From: Marivita sp. XM-24bin2
GTDB taxonomy: Bacteria > Pseudomonadota > Alphaproteobacteria > Rhodobacterales > Rhodobacteraceae
NCBI GenBank assembly: GCA_003149565.1
Contig: QCWH01000022.1
Coordinates: 4,686-61,215, forward strand
Reading direction: 5' to 3'
DNA: 56,530 bases
A program made the position numbers and the translations under genes. Positions 1-7,629 of the stretch are shown in pieces; the stretch's first letter is position 1, and each line of letters begins with the position of its first letter. The notes under the pieces are model-generated. The model worked only from the letters and a program-made list of their open reading frames with translations. It was not told where the DNA came from and made no database searches.

Positions 1-525
1 AGCATCAAGAACGCGACCTCGATCCTCGACTACATCTTCCGCGAACTGGCCGTGTCCTACCTTGACCGGACCGATCTGGCGCATGTGAAGCCCGAGGGTG
101 CCACCTTTGACGATCTGGGCCGCGGTGAGGAAGAGGGCGTGTCGAACGTGAAGGAACTGTCAGACACCGCCGCGTCGAAATCGCTCGAGGTACTCAAGCA
201 GATCAGCTCCACCGGCTACCTGCGCAAGCGTCTTCCGCAGGAACTCATCGTGCTGCAGGGCGGACAGTCCGGCGCGGTGGCCTTCGGCGGAAGCGACGCG
301 GTGGCGGCCCTGAACACATTGGTTCCGGAAACCGGTGGCGTGGCGACGGCGGTGGCAACGACCACAACAACCAGCGCCTCGATCCCGGCGATGACGGCGG
401 TCACACGAGCCAAGATGCAGGGCTACGAAGGCGAAGCCTGCGGCGATTGCGGCAACTACACGTTGGTCCGCAACGGCACCTGCATGAAGTGCAACACCTG
501 CGGCGGAACATCGGGCTGTAGTTGA
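1..525 (+). CDS. nrdJ: Adenosylcobalamin-dependent ribonucleotide reductase, C-terminal part (5' end outside window)
   Basis: Reading frame 1 is open from the first base, so the gene begins upstream and only the last 174 residues are visible. The family (class II RNR) reduces ribonucleotides to deoxyribonucleotides using a B12-derived radical. The visible part has the acidic, repetitive linker typical of the tail of alphaproteobacterial NrdJ, and ends with a cysteine-rich tail: CGDC, then CMKCNTCGGTSGC. These cysteines are the redox-active or zinc-binding tail that re-reduces the active site in this family. The protein implies a need for cobalamin, like two other genes in the next 9 kb. Identification is by the tail and is strong. 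Confidence 0.93.
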   Translation, partial: SIKNATSILDYIFRELAVSYLDRTDLAHVKPEGATFDDLGRGEEEGVSNVKELSDTAASKSLEVLKQISSTGYLRKRLPQELIVLQGGQSGAVAFGGSDAVAALNTLVPETGGVATAVATTTTTSASIPAMTAVTRAKMQGYEGEACGDCGNYTLVRNGTCMKCNTCGGTSGCS

Positions 526-631
526 GCCGTACAAAGTCACGAGGCGGGTGCGCCCGCCTCTGACGCGCGTCAGGCCGCAGGCAAGATTATTCCGAGCGGT
601 GTACAATTTGGGAGCTTGACGAGCGAAACTC

Positions 632-660
632 AAAGGGGGCCTCTGCGGCCCCCTTTTTTC
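632..660 (+). terminator. Rho-independent terminator after nrdJ
   Basis: A GC-rich inverted repeat (GGGGGCC, short loop, GGCCCCC) is followed directly by a run of T. It lies about 105 bases after the nrdJ stop and fits as the nrdJ terminator. Confidence 0.85.
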
Positions 661-803
661 CGGTGTCTTGGGATCTCAAATACCTCGGGGAGGGCCCGTG
701 GCTGAGACCTGCTGCACCACGCCGGCGCGATCGTCACGATATGCCTCTATTGTGCCGTGGTGTCTTGGCGCGGGACGAGAGCAGCACCTGTGTCGGTGGC
801 ACA

Positions 804-847
804 GCCAAACTCTTGGAAGAGTTTGGCGAAATCCTTCCAAGGATTTC
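804..847. repeat. Two abutting perfect hairpins in the nrdJ/rdhA spacer
   Basis: Two inverted repeats touch with no spacer. At 804-827, 11-base arms (GCCAAACTCTT / AAGAGTTTGGC) flank GG. At 828-847, 9-base arms (GAAATCCTT / AAGGATTTC) flank CC. They lie 6 bases past the stop of the minus-strand dehalogenase gene and lack a T-run on either strand. They could end or stabilise that transcript, or be a dispersed palindromic repeat. Confidence 0.7.
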
Positions 848-853
848 AGTCGC

Positions 854-3800
854 TTACAGGTCGATCGTGATCTCACCATCCGGCTTGGCGGCGCGCGACT
901 GACAGAGGATGATCGTGTCCTCGCGCTGCGCTTTGGACAACACGAAATCGCGGTGTTCCACGACACCGCTCAAGACCCGCGCCTTGCATACCCCGCAAAT
1001 CCCGTCCGAGCATTTCAGGTCAACCGTCACGCCGTTGGCGTTGAGAACATCCGTCGCCGTCTGGTCAGCGGGTATATGGAAGGTGCGCCCATCGCTGAGT
1101 CTCAGCGTGAAGGGGTGGTTCTCGTACTCGGGTAATTCCGGCACAGCGAAGTATTCCAGATGTCTTGAATCTTCAGGAAATCCTTTGGAGTCAGCTGCAT
1201 CCATGACAGAGTTCATGTAAATATCAGGTCCGCAGGTATAAATGTGCTGACCGACCGCGTAGTCTGTGATCAACGCATCCAGATCGGCGCGGGTGCCTTC
1301 GTCGCTCACGTGGATATGTACCCTGTCAGCCCAGGGAACATTGGCCAGATCCTCCAGATACCCCGCCTCAGCGCGGGTTTTCACCGAATAGTGCAGTTCA
1401 AAGGGCCGCCGCAGCGCATGCAGCCGGTGCGCCATCGCGATCATCGGTGTGACCCCGATGCCACCGCCCATTAGCCAGCTGAAACTGGCATCCTCAACCA
1501 GCGGGAAATGGTTGATCGGTTTTGACACAAAGACCCGTCGCCCTTCGGCAAAGATGCGATGCAAAAGCGCCGATCCGCCGCGTCCTTGTTCCTCGCGCAG
1601 AACACCGATCTGGTAGACGGACCGATCCGCCGGATCGCCAGACATGGAATATTGCCGCAGGAATTCAGGCGCGACCACCAGATCAAGATGCGCGCCTGCG
1701 GTCCATTCCGGCAGGTCATGCCCGTCGACATGGCGGAATTCGTACTTGGTCACCGTCGGCGACATCTTCTCGACCTTGCTGACCACCACCGGAACCACGG
1801 GGCTTTCGGTGGCGTCCTTGCGGCGATGCAAATGGGATGTGTCGCCCTTGGCGAGCCGCGCCTTATGTTCGTTAGCGCTGACCATCTTGGTATAGGCGTC
1901 GATGCCCGCTTCGCGGTCCATTGGATCCGGGTAGGGGTAGGGATGGGGTGCCAGCGGGGCGGGGTAGACGGCGAGCGTCTGGTCCTCATATTTGAGGTCG
2001 AGGTCCTTTTGCAGGTCGCGGGCGTTGACCGGGTGGTTGGTTGGGGCGTAGCTGCCATTTTCCTGCAACTCCAGGTCCCACCACCATTTCTTGACAGGGT
2101 TCAGCCCCCCGCGTCCCGCCGCATCGTCCAGCTTTGCCAGCAGGGGGGCTGCCTTGGGCACGTTCATCGCCGCCCAGCGGAACGGCTTTTCGGCAAACAG
2201 CCCTTCAAGGTTCCACGGGCAGGTCTTCATGCAGCGTCCGCACATCGCGCCGCCTTCGGTTGTGATGCGGTAGGTGGCGCATTTCTGGCTGTCGGATTTC
2301 CAGATCTCGTAGCCGTTGAACATGAGCTTTGGCCCGGCGGTGATTGCGCCGGATGGGCATTCACGGGCACATTTGTTGCAGCTTTCGCAGAAGGTTTGCA
2401 GGCCGAAATCGATGGGCTTGTCATGGGCGAGCGGCATGTCAGTCGTGACAACACCGGACTTGAGGCGCGGGCCAAGGAACGGGTTCAGGATCACCTCGCC
2501 GATGCGGCTGACCTCGCCCAATCCCGACAGCAGAAGGAGCGGCGGTTGCAGCACCTCACCATCGAGCACGGTATGCGCCTTGGCGGAATAGCCCAGGTTG
2601 CGGATCTGCTTGGCCAAAACACCGCCCAACAGCGAGAACCGCAGATAGGCGCGCATGGATTGCGCCACGCTGATCCAGTCGTCGCCCGAGGCCCCGTCCA
2701 TCGTTTCATAGCCCTGGTCGATGATGATGCTGATCGCCTGATCGTGCGGTGGGTCAATGGGGTCGCCGCGGGCATCGTGGCTGTACCATGTCCAGTCCGG
2801 GCAGCGGCTGATGCCCAACGCATCGACGCCCAGCCAATAGGCGGTGGCTTTGATCGCATCCGCGTTGCTTTGCAAATTTGCAGGGCGTGGGCCGTTTTCG
2901 GGCGGTCCGTCTTGCAATAATACAAAGGCACCCAGCATCCGCCGTTGCGCCGAGGACGGCGCGGCCTTGCGTGCGTAATATCCACCCTTTGCGCCGTCCT
3001 GGAGCTTTTTGCCCATATCGCCGAACTGCGCGCGGGCGAACATGTCGGTGCGTTTGGGCACGCGGGGGACGTTCGGCTCGTCGATATAGGTGGTCGGTTC
3101 CTCGACCCGCTTGAGCGTCTCGAACGGGTGCGGCCCGTCGACATAGCGCCGCGTTTCGAACGGGTCGCCGTTGAGGCCAGACCGCGCCGAGGTTGTGCCG
3201 AGTTTCCACGCAAGGCCGTGGGTCAAGGATTTTGGCTGCTCGGTGGCGAGAGGCGCGTCATGGGCGACGTCAAAGGTCGTCGTCACCACGGCCACGCCAA
3301 AGCGGTCGCCGAGCCACGGATTGACCAACCGTCCGGATGATCCGTACGCCAGACCGGCCGCAACGGTACAGATGTTCAAATCCACATCGGTACTGGTCGC
3401 CGTATGGGCCTTGGCGTCCCATCCAAGCAAACGGATATAGTTGGCGATCACGACAGCTGTCTCGGTCGCGCGTAGACAGGCGCGGTGCGCCTGAGCCTCG
3501 GCAATCCATTCGGTTCCGGTTTCGCCGGGTTTTGGATCGCGCGGAATTTCGTACAGGAACACAAGCGCCGTGTGGTGCCCGTCGATGGTACTGGGCGGCG
3601 CGTCCATCGATTCCTTGAGATCGGCCATGATCATGTCGATGCCCGAGGCGAGTGTTTTGGTCTGGCGGGTCTTAAGATCGTCGGCGAGGCGGTCAATGCC
3701 CGGGTTGAGGCGCGGTTCCGGCAGCAATGCCGCTTGCAGCAGAGGACCGATTCCAACCATTGTCGCATCCGAGAAATATCCAAACGCTTTCAGATGGTTG

Positions 3801-4054
3801 GCGCGCTCTGCTATATCATCCGGACAGGCGGAGCGGGCTTTGTTTACAAACCCATCGCGAATTGCGTCCATCATCGCCTGATATTCGCCCATCGCGTTGA
3901 CGATGGAGGCTGGGTCTTCGGGGCGGTGAAAGCTGAGTCGGGGATGACGCGGGATCGTGGCCGGGTCTGGCATCGGCCCGCGCGCTGCACGCTCCAGCGG
4001 GAACGGCCCAAGGTGCACCGGCCGATTTTTATCGGAAAAGAACCGCAAACCCAT
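854..4054 (-). CDS. rdhA: Self-sufficient (catabolic-type) reductive dehalogenase with fused flavin/2Fe-2S reductase
   Basis: A 1066-residue fusion. The corrinoid-binding RdhA-like region is duplicated. The first copy (about 200-265) and second copy (about 480-545) share the pattern 'lG[WY].AKAHT ... NP[WF]LG.R ... VVTT ... AHD.P', and only the second leads into the iron-sulfur part. Two ferredoxin-type clusters follow: CESCNKCARECPSG (about 553) and CGRCMKTCPWN (about 604). The C-terminal third is a dioxygenase-reductase-like module: flavin motif RQYSMSGDP (about 805), nucleotide motif GGGIGVTPM (about 866) and plant-type 2Fe-2S CSDGICGVC (about 1018). This is the architecture of BhbA and NpRdhA, which take electrons from NAD(P)H to remove halide from halo-phenolics aerobically. 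There is no Tat signal, so it should be cytoplasmic, unlike respiratory RdhA. The start has GGGAGGA 5 bases upstream. Substrate unknown. Confidence 0.9.
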   Translation of the reverse strand: MGLRFFSDKNRPVHLGPFPLERAARGPMPDPATIPRHPRLSFHRPEDPASIVNAMGEYQAMMDAIRDGFVNKARSACPDDIAERANHLKAFGYFSDATMVGIGPLLQAALLPEPRLNPGIDRLADDLKTRQTKTLASGIDMIMADLKESMDAPPSTIDGHHTALVFLYEIPRDPKPGETGTEWIAEAQAHRACLRATETAVVIANYIRLLGWDAKAHTATSTDVDLNICTVAAGLAYGSSGRLVNPWLGDRFGVAVVTTTFDVAHDAPLATEQPKSLTHGLAWKLGTTSARSGLNGDPFETRRYVDGPHPFETLKRVEEPTTYIDEPNVPRVPKRTDMFARAQFGDMGKKLQDGAKGGYYARKAAPSSAQRRMLGAFVLLQDGPPENGPRPANLQSNADAIKATAYWLGVDALGISRCPDWTWYSHDARGDPIDPPHDQAISIIIDQGYETMDGASGDDWISVAQSMRAYLRFSLLGGVLAKQIRNLGYSAKAHTVLDGEVLQPPLLLLSGLGEVSRIGEVILNPFLGPRLKSGVVTTDMPLAHDKPIDFGLQTFCESCNKCARECPSGAITAGPKLMFNGYEIWKSDSQKCATYRITTEGGAMCGRCMKTCPWNLEGLFAEKPFRWAAMNVPKAAPLLAKLDDAAGRGGLNPVKKWWWDLELQENGSYAPTNHPVNARDLQKDLDLKYEDQTLAVYPAPLAPHPYPYPDPMDREAGIDAYTKMVSANEHKARLAKGDTSHLHRRKDATESPVVPVVVSKVEKMSPTVTKYEFRHVDGHDLPEWTAGAHLDLVVAPEFLRQYSMSGDPADRSVYQIGVLREEQGRGGSALLHRIFAEGRRVFVSKPINHFPLVEDASFSWLMGGGIGVTPMIAMAHRLHALRRPFELHYSVKTRAEAGYLEDLANVPWADRVHIHVSDEGTRADLDALITDYAVGQHIYTCGPDIYMNSVMDAADSKGFPEDSRHLEYFAVPELPEYENHPFTLRLSDGRTFHIPADQTATDVLNANGVTVDLKCSDGICGVCKARVLSGVVEHRDFVLSKAQREDTIILCQSRAAKPDGEITIDL

Positions 4055-4110
4055 GATGTCCTCCCATGCGCGTTCCGTCGCGCGATTGCTCAGAGTGCAT
4101 CATTCCCGGG

Positions 4111-4776
4111 TCAGGACTGCAAGGCGTGAAAGTCCTTCAGTGTTTTTCCGACCTCGTCGACAAAAAGACCGGGGAGGGGCGTGAGGTCGGTCACGCGGTC
4201 CATGCGGAATGTGGCGAAGGCTTCGTCAGTTTCGTCCCAAACGACGCAGGTCCAGATGCGGCCCCAATAGTCGAGATGAAGAGGGCGGACTGTGTGGCTC
4301 TGCGCGTCACCTTCCAGACGCAGGCGGAGTTTCTGGCGCGCGCGGATCGCTTTGCGGAACGCGGGCATGTGGCGAAAACCCTGAGCAGCTTCAGCGAAGG
4401 GGTAGGTGGCAAATCCGAACTTGCCGACAGGAGTGCCGACGTCTTCGGGCAGCACCGCGTCAATCTTGTCAGAGAGCGCACGCGCAGCACCTGCGAGGTC
4501 TTCGCTTTCAGAGACACCGATGGCGGCAAGCCCAATATGAAGGGCTTCCAGTTCCTTCTGGGTCAGGTTGAGAGGCGGCAGGGTGATCATTTCCTGCGCA
4601 GTGTAGCCGGCACCGCGCGCGCCCTCGACCGGTACGCCAGAGGCGGCCAGCGTATCCATGTCGCGGTAGATTGTGCGTACGGAGACGCCGAGATCCTGAG
4701 CCATCGCCTCGGCGGTGTGCAGGCGACCGTCCTTCAGGCGCTGCATCAGGGCATAGAGTCGGTCGCTGCGTTTCAT
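4111..4776 (-). CDS. YafY-type HTH/WYL-domain transcriptional regulator
   Basis: 221 residues from the ATG at 4776, chosen because the protein then begins right at the helix-turn-helix (MKRSDRLYALMQRLKDGRL...); a longer in-frame start is unsupported. Residues 1-55 are a DeoR-like winged HTH ('DLGVSVRTIYRDMDTL'). The C-terminal half is a WYL ligand-sensing domain containing LHLDYWGRIWTCVVW and a basic FRMDRV stretch. It lies 56 bases upstream of the dehalogenase gene on the same strand and is divergent from tatA, so it probably controls the dehalogenase and itself. WYL proteins sense small molecules or nucleic acid; the ligand here is unknown. Confidence 0.85.
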   Translation of the reverse strand: MKRSDRLYALMQRLKDGRLHTAEAMAQDLGVSVRTIYRDMDTLAASGVPVEGARGAGYTAQEMITLPPLNLTQKELEALHIGLAAIGVSESEDLAGAARALSDKIDAVLPEDVGTPVGKFGFATYPFAEAAQGFRHMPAFRKAIRARQKLRLRLEGDAQSHTVRPLHLDYWGRIWTCVVWDETDEAFATFRMDRVTDLTPLPGLFVDEVGKTLKDFHALQS

Positions 4777-4805
4777 GTGATTCTCCGTGCTGCGCTGCGT
4801 GAATA

Positions 4806-4845
4806 CTGACAAAAACCTGTCAACTGACAAGCTCTTGACAAAAAC
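4806..4845. promoter_or_regulatory. Repeated TGACA motifs, candidate operator of the WYL regulator
   Basis: Between the divergent WYL and tatA genes, [CT]TGACAAAAAC occurs at 4806-4816 and 4835-4845 (29-base pitch), with an inverted TGTCA-AC-TGACA at 4818-4829 between them. A cluster of direct and inverted copies just upstream of a regulator gene suggests autoregulation. Inference only. Confidence 0.45.
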
Positions 4846-4950
4846 GGCTTGAAATGGCGCGTTTTCGTCCTTTCGCAGCGCGGCGTGAGCCATTACATAA
4901 CCACGGTGGAATTCAACGCAGGCCGTGGCCTGCCGGTAAGGAGAAACTTC

Positions 4951-5172
4951 ATGGGTATCGGAAATATCGGATTGCCGGGCCTCTTGCTCATCGCCGTTGT
5001 GGTGCTGGTGCTGTTTGGCCGTGGCAAGATCTCATCGCTGATGGGCGAAGTGGGCAAGGGCATCACCGCGTTCAAGAAGGGTGTGGACGAAGGCAAGCAG
5101 GAGCTTGAAGAACAGCAAGCCGAAAGCGCGAAAGATGTGACGCCGGAAAGCGAAGAGAAAGACAAGGTCTAA
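4951..5172 (+). CDS. tatA: Sec-independent translocase subunit TatA
   Basis: 73 residues from the ATG at 4951, preceded by AAGGAG at 4938-4943; an upstream in-frame ATG is ignored. It has the short N-terminal transmembrane helix ([16 protein letters not shown]), then the conserved '[23 protein letters not shown]' amphipathic hinge, and an acidic, disordered tail. TatA oligomers form the pore that passes folded, twin-arginine proteins across the inner membrane. First gene of tatABC, 5 bases before tatB. Confidence 0.95.
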   Translation: MGIGNIGLPGLLLIAVVVLVLFGRGKISSLMGEVGKGITAFKKGVDEGKQELEEQQAESAKDVTPESEEKDKV

Positions 5173-5177
5173 CACAG

Positions 5178-5630
5178 ATGTTCGATCTTGGCTTTGCCGA
5201 GCTGTTGGTGATCGGGGTGGTGGCGTTGATCGTCGTTGGCCCCAAGGATCTGCCGGTGCTCTTTCGGAAAGTGGGGAATTTCATGGGCAAGGCCCGTGGC
5301 ATGGCCCGCGATTTCTCCCGCGCGATGAATGACGCCGCGGACGAGTCCGGCGTCCGGGACGTGCAGAAGACCTTCAAGACCGCCACCAACCCGCTGGGAA
5401 GCGCGATGGATGGCGTGAAGGATGCAGCCAAATCGATGACCAACATCGATCCTGAGAGCAACACCGGAAAACTGTCCGCCGAACGCGAGGCCGCCAAGAA
5501 AAAGATCGAGGCCAGTGCAGCACGTGCCGCCGCGGACCGTAAGAAACGCGAAGCGGAAGAGGCTCAGAAGAAGGCCGAAGAAATGGAAGCCGCGCTGAAA
5601 GCTGAGCCTGCGCCGGAAAAGGACGCCTGA
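5178..5630 (+). CDS. tatB: Sec-independent translocase subunit TatB
   Basis: 150 residues beginning [26 protein letters not shown], the standard TatB N-terminus with the conserved Glu in the membrane helix and the GP hinge. It is followed by a long amphipathic region and a highly charged Ala/Lys/Glu coiled-coil tail (about 110-150). TatB with TatC forms the receptor for twin-arginine signal peptides. It lies between tatA and tatC, one base before the tatC start. A client in this window is the Tat-signal TRAP binding protein near 19.5 kb. Confidence 0.95.
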   Translation: MFDLGFAELLVIGVVALIVVGPKDLPVLFRKVGNFMGKARGMARDFSRAMNDAADESGVRDVQKTFKTATNPLGSAMDGVKDAAKSMTNIDPESNTGKLSAEREAAKKKIEASAARAAADRKKREAEEAQKKAEEMEAALKAEPAPEKDA

Positions 5631-5631
5631 G

Positions 5632-6585
5632 ATGAGTGCCCGCGACGACGACATCGAGGATAGCAGCGCACCGCTGATCGAGCATCTTGCCGAACTGCGC
5701 ACCCGGCTGATCCGCTCGGTGCTGGCGCTTTTCATTGGCATTTGTGTGCTGTTTATTCCGATACAGGGCGATTTCCTGTCCGAGCATGTTTTGCGTTTTC
5801 TCCTTGTTCCGATTGAAGATACGCTGCGTGCTCTGGGTGACCCGGCGCCGACGCTTCAGTACACCAGCCCGCAGGAATACCTGTTCGTGCTGTTCCGCAT
5901 CGGTCTCGTGTTCGGCTTCGCACTGGCCTTCCCGGTGATCGCACACCAAATGTGGCGCTTTATTGCGCCGGGGCTCTACAAGTCCGAGAAATCGGCCTTC
6001 CTGCCATTCATCATTGCGTCGCCTGTGATGTTCATGGCGGGCGCGGCCTTTGCGCATTTCATTGTGACACCCCTTGCGATGGCGTTCTTTCTTGGGTTCA
6101 CCGACGCGCCGTCGCTGTTTGCAAACCTGCTTTCGGAATCCGTGGATGTGGACCCGACCGCCGTTGTGCCCGCGACAAACGAAGGATTGAAGATCACCTT
6201 CTTTGGTAAGGTGAACGAGAGCCTTCAGACCTCTTTGGTGTTCATCACGGCCTTCGGGCTGTGTTTCCAGTTGCCGGTTTTGCTGACGCTGATGGGCAAG
6301 GCGGGGCTTGTCTCGGCTGATGGCCTGGGCAGCGTGCGCAAATACGCCATGGTGGCTATTCTGGTGCTGGCCGCCTTGGTGACGCCGCCGGATGTTGTGA
6401 CTCAGTTGATCCTCTTTACAGTGGTGTACGGGCTTTACGAGGTGTCGATCATTCTGGTCCGTCGCGTGGAGAAGAAGCGCGAGAAAGAGTTGAGGGCGCA
6501 AGGCCTCTGGTTCGAGGATGATCCAGCAGAGGGCATGGAGGACGATCCTCTGATGAAAGAATTCGACGAGGACGCGAAGAAGTGA
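5632..6585 (+). CDS. tatC: Sec-independent translocase subunit TatC
   Basis: 317 residues, a six-helix membrane protein with the N-terminal 'PLIEHLAELRTRLIRS' signature that binds the twin-arginine motif. It is longer than the usual 250-260 residues because of an insertion of about 40 residues in a periplasmic loop (around 163-200) and a charged C-terminal extension. Both are common in alphaproteobacteria. It completes tatABC. The stop overlaps the GTG start of the next ATPase gene by one base pair step (GTGA), which suggests coupled translation. Confidence 0.95.
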   Translation: MSARDDDIEDSSAPLIEHLAELRTRLIRSVLALFIGICVLFIPIQGDFLSEHVLRFLLVPIEDTLRALGDPAPTLQYTSPQEYLFVLFRIGLVFGFALAFPVIAHQMWRFIAPGLYKSEKSAFLPFIIASPVMFMAGAAFAHFIVTPLAMAFFLGFTDAPSLFANLLSESVDVDPTAVVPATNEGLKITFFGKVNESLQTSLVFITAFGLCFQLPVLLTLMGKAGLVSADGLGSVRKYAMVAILVLAALVTPPDVVTQLILFTVVYGLYEVSIILVRRVEKKREKELRAQGLWFEDDPAEGMEDDPLMKEFDEDAKK

Positions 6586-7418
6586 CCGACCCTATTGAGC
6601 GGATCGCCGCTGCGCTGGAGCGGCTGGCCCCCGCGCCGCAGCCAGCGCCGGACTATGACGCGGCAGATGCCTTTGTCTGGCATGTGGAACCCGATCACCT
6701 ACAGCCGGTGCCCAAAGTCAGTCGCGTTCCCGTCGACTTGCTTGTTGGGGTAGATCGCAGCCGCGACACGCTCCTGGCCAATACCCGGCAATTTGCACAA
6801 GGGTTGCCTGCGAACAATGCGTTGCTTTGGGGCGCGCGCGGGATGGGTAAGTCGAGCCTTGTGAAGGCCGTGCATGCTGCCATTCTGGCCGAGGGGTCGT
6901 CGCTGAAGCTTGTCGAGTTGCAGCGTGAGGACTTGCCAAGCGTGGCACGGCTGTTGAACCTCCTGCGGGTCGCCGATCACAGGTTTCTGCTATTCTGTGA
7001 CGACCTGAGCTTCAGCCATGACGACCAGCATTACAAATCTCTAAAGGCTGTTCTGGATGGAGGTGTCGAGGGACGACCGGACAATGTGGTGTTCTACGCC
7101 ACGTCAAATCGCCGTCACCTGATGCCACGTGACATGATCGAGAACGAGCGGTCGTCGGCCATCAACCCGTCCGAGGCGGTGGAAGAGAAGGTGTCTCTGT
7201 CGGACCGGTTCGGTTTGTGGCTGGGCTTCCACCCGTGCAATCAGGACGACTATCTGGCGATGATCCGGGGCTACTGCGACGCCTATGGAGTCGAGATCGA
7301 CGATGCCACCTTGCGGGCTGAGGCGATCGAATGGCAGGCCACACGTGGCGCGCGCTCCGGTCGGGTGGCGTGGCAGTATTTCACAGATCTGGCAGGTCGG
7401 CGCGGCGTCGCCATCTAG
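6582..7418 (+). CDS. DUF815-family AAA+ ATPase
   Basis: 278 residues starting at a GTG that overlaps the tatC stop (GTGA). It has a Walker A motif GARGMGKSS around residue 84 and a Walker B-like LLFCDDLSF around residue 142. The stretch 'SDRFGLWLGFHPCNQDDYLAMI' is typical of the DUF815 family. These are single-AAA ATPases of unknown role, frequently found next to tat or cell-envelope genes in alphaproteobacteria. The overlap makes it the fourth gene of the tat operon, but nothing in the sequence shows a direct role in Tat export. Confidence 0.85.
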   Translation: MTDPIERIAAALERLAPAPQPAPDYDAADAFVWHVEPDHLQPVPKVSRVPVDLLVGVDRSRDTLLANTRQFAQGLPANNALLWGARGMGKSSLVKAVHAAILAEGSSLKLVELQREDLPSVARLLNLLRVADHRFLLFCDDLSFSHDDQHYKSLKAVLDGGVEGRPDNVVFYATSNRRHLMPRDMIENERSSAINPSEAVEEKVSLSDRFGLWLGFHPCNQDDYLAMIRGYCDAYGVEIDDATLRAEAIEWQATRGARSGRVAWQYFTDLAGRRGVAI

Positions 7419-7475
7419 GGGCGTGGAGCCGTCGCGTCGTTTCTCTCCAACGGCCCCAGAATTTTATGGGTTGGG

Positions 7476-7503
7476 TCCAGAATCTTCGTACGAAGATTCT
7501 GGA
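7476..7503. repeat. Perfect 28-base palindrome
   Basis: Two 14-base arms meet without a loop, with the centre at 7489/7490 (core AATCTTCGTACGAAGATT). A second copy of part of the arm (CCAGAAT) stands at 7456. It is 57 bases after the DUF815 stop. A loopless perfect palindrome this long could be a dispersed repeat, a cruciform or a protein-binding site. There is no T-run, so it is not a standard terminator. Confidence 0.75.
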
Positions 7504-7590
7504 ACGTCGCAGTTAAAATATCGCAAATCACATTTTCCGTCAGTGAGATGCGATGCAGTTTCGCGCGTGCGCATGCGCAACGTGAATAAG

Positions 7591-7621
7591 ACAAAGCCGT
7601 GCCTATGGCACGGCTTTGTTT
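7591..7621. terminator. Terminator between convergent DUF815 and methyltransferase genes
   Basis: 13-base perfect arms (ACAAAGCCGTGCC / GGCACGGCTTTGT) with a 3-base loop at 7604-7606 lie between two convergent genes. The T-rich tail (TTGTTAATT) favours the plus strand, but the stem can also stop the minus-strand transcript. Confidence 0.75.
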
Positions 7622-7629
7622 GTTAATTC

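Noticed and set aside
1559-2920. 453-codon open frame on the plus strand
   Set aside because: Lies opposite the dehalogenase gene; residue composition is a typical antisense shadow in GC-rich DNA and matches no family.
4054-5630. TatABC as dedicated exporter of the dehalogenase
   Set aside because: The dehalogenase has no twin-arginine signal and its fused NAD(P)H module needs the cytoplasm; closeness is probably chance.
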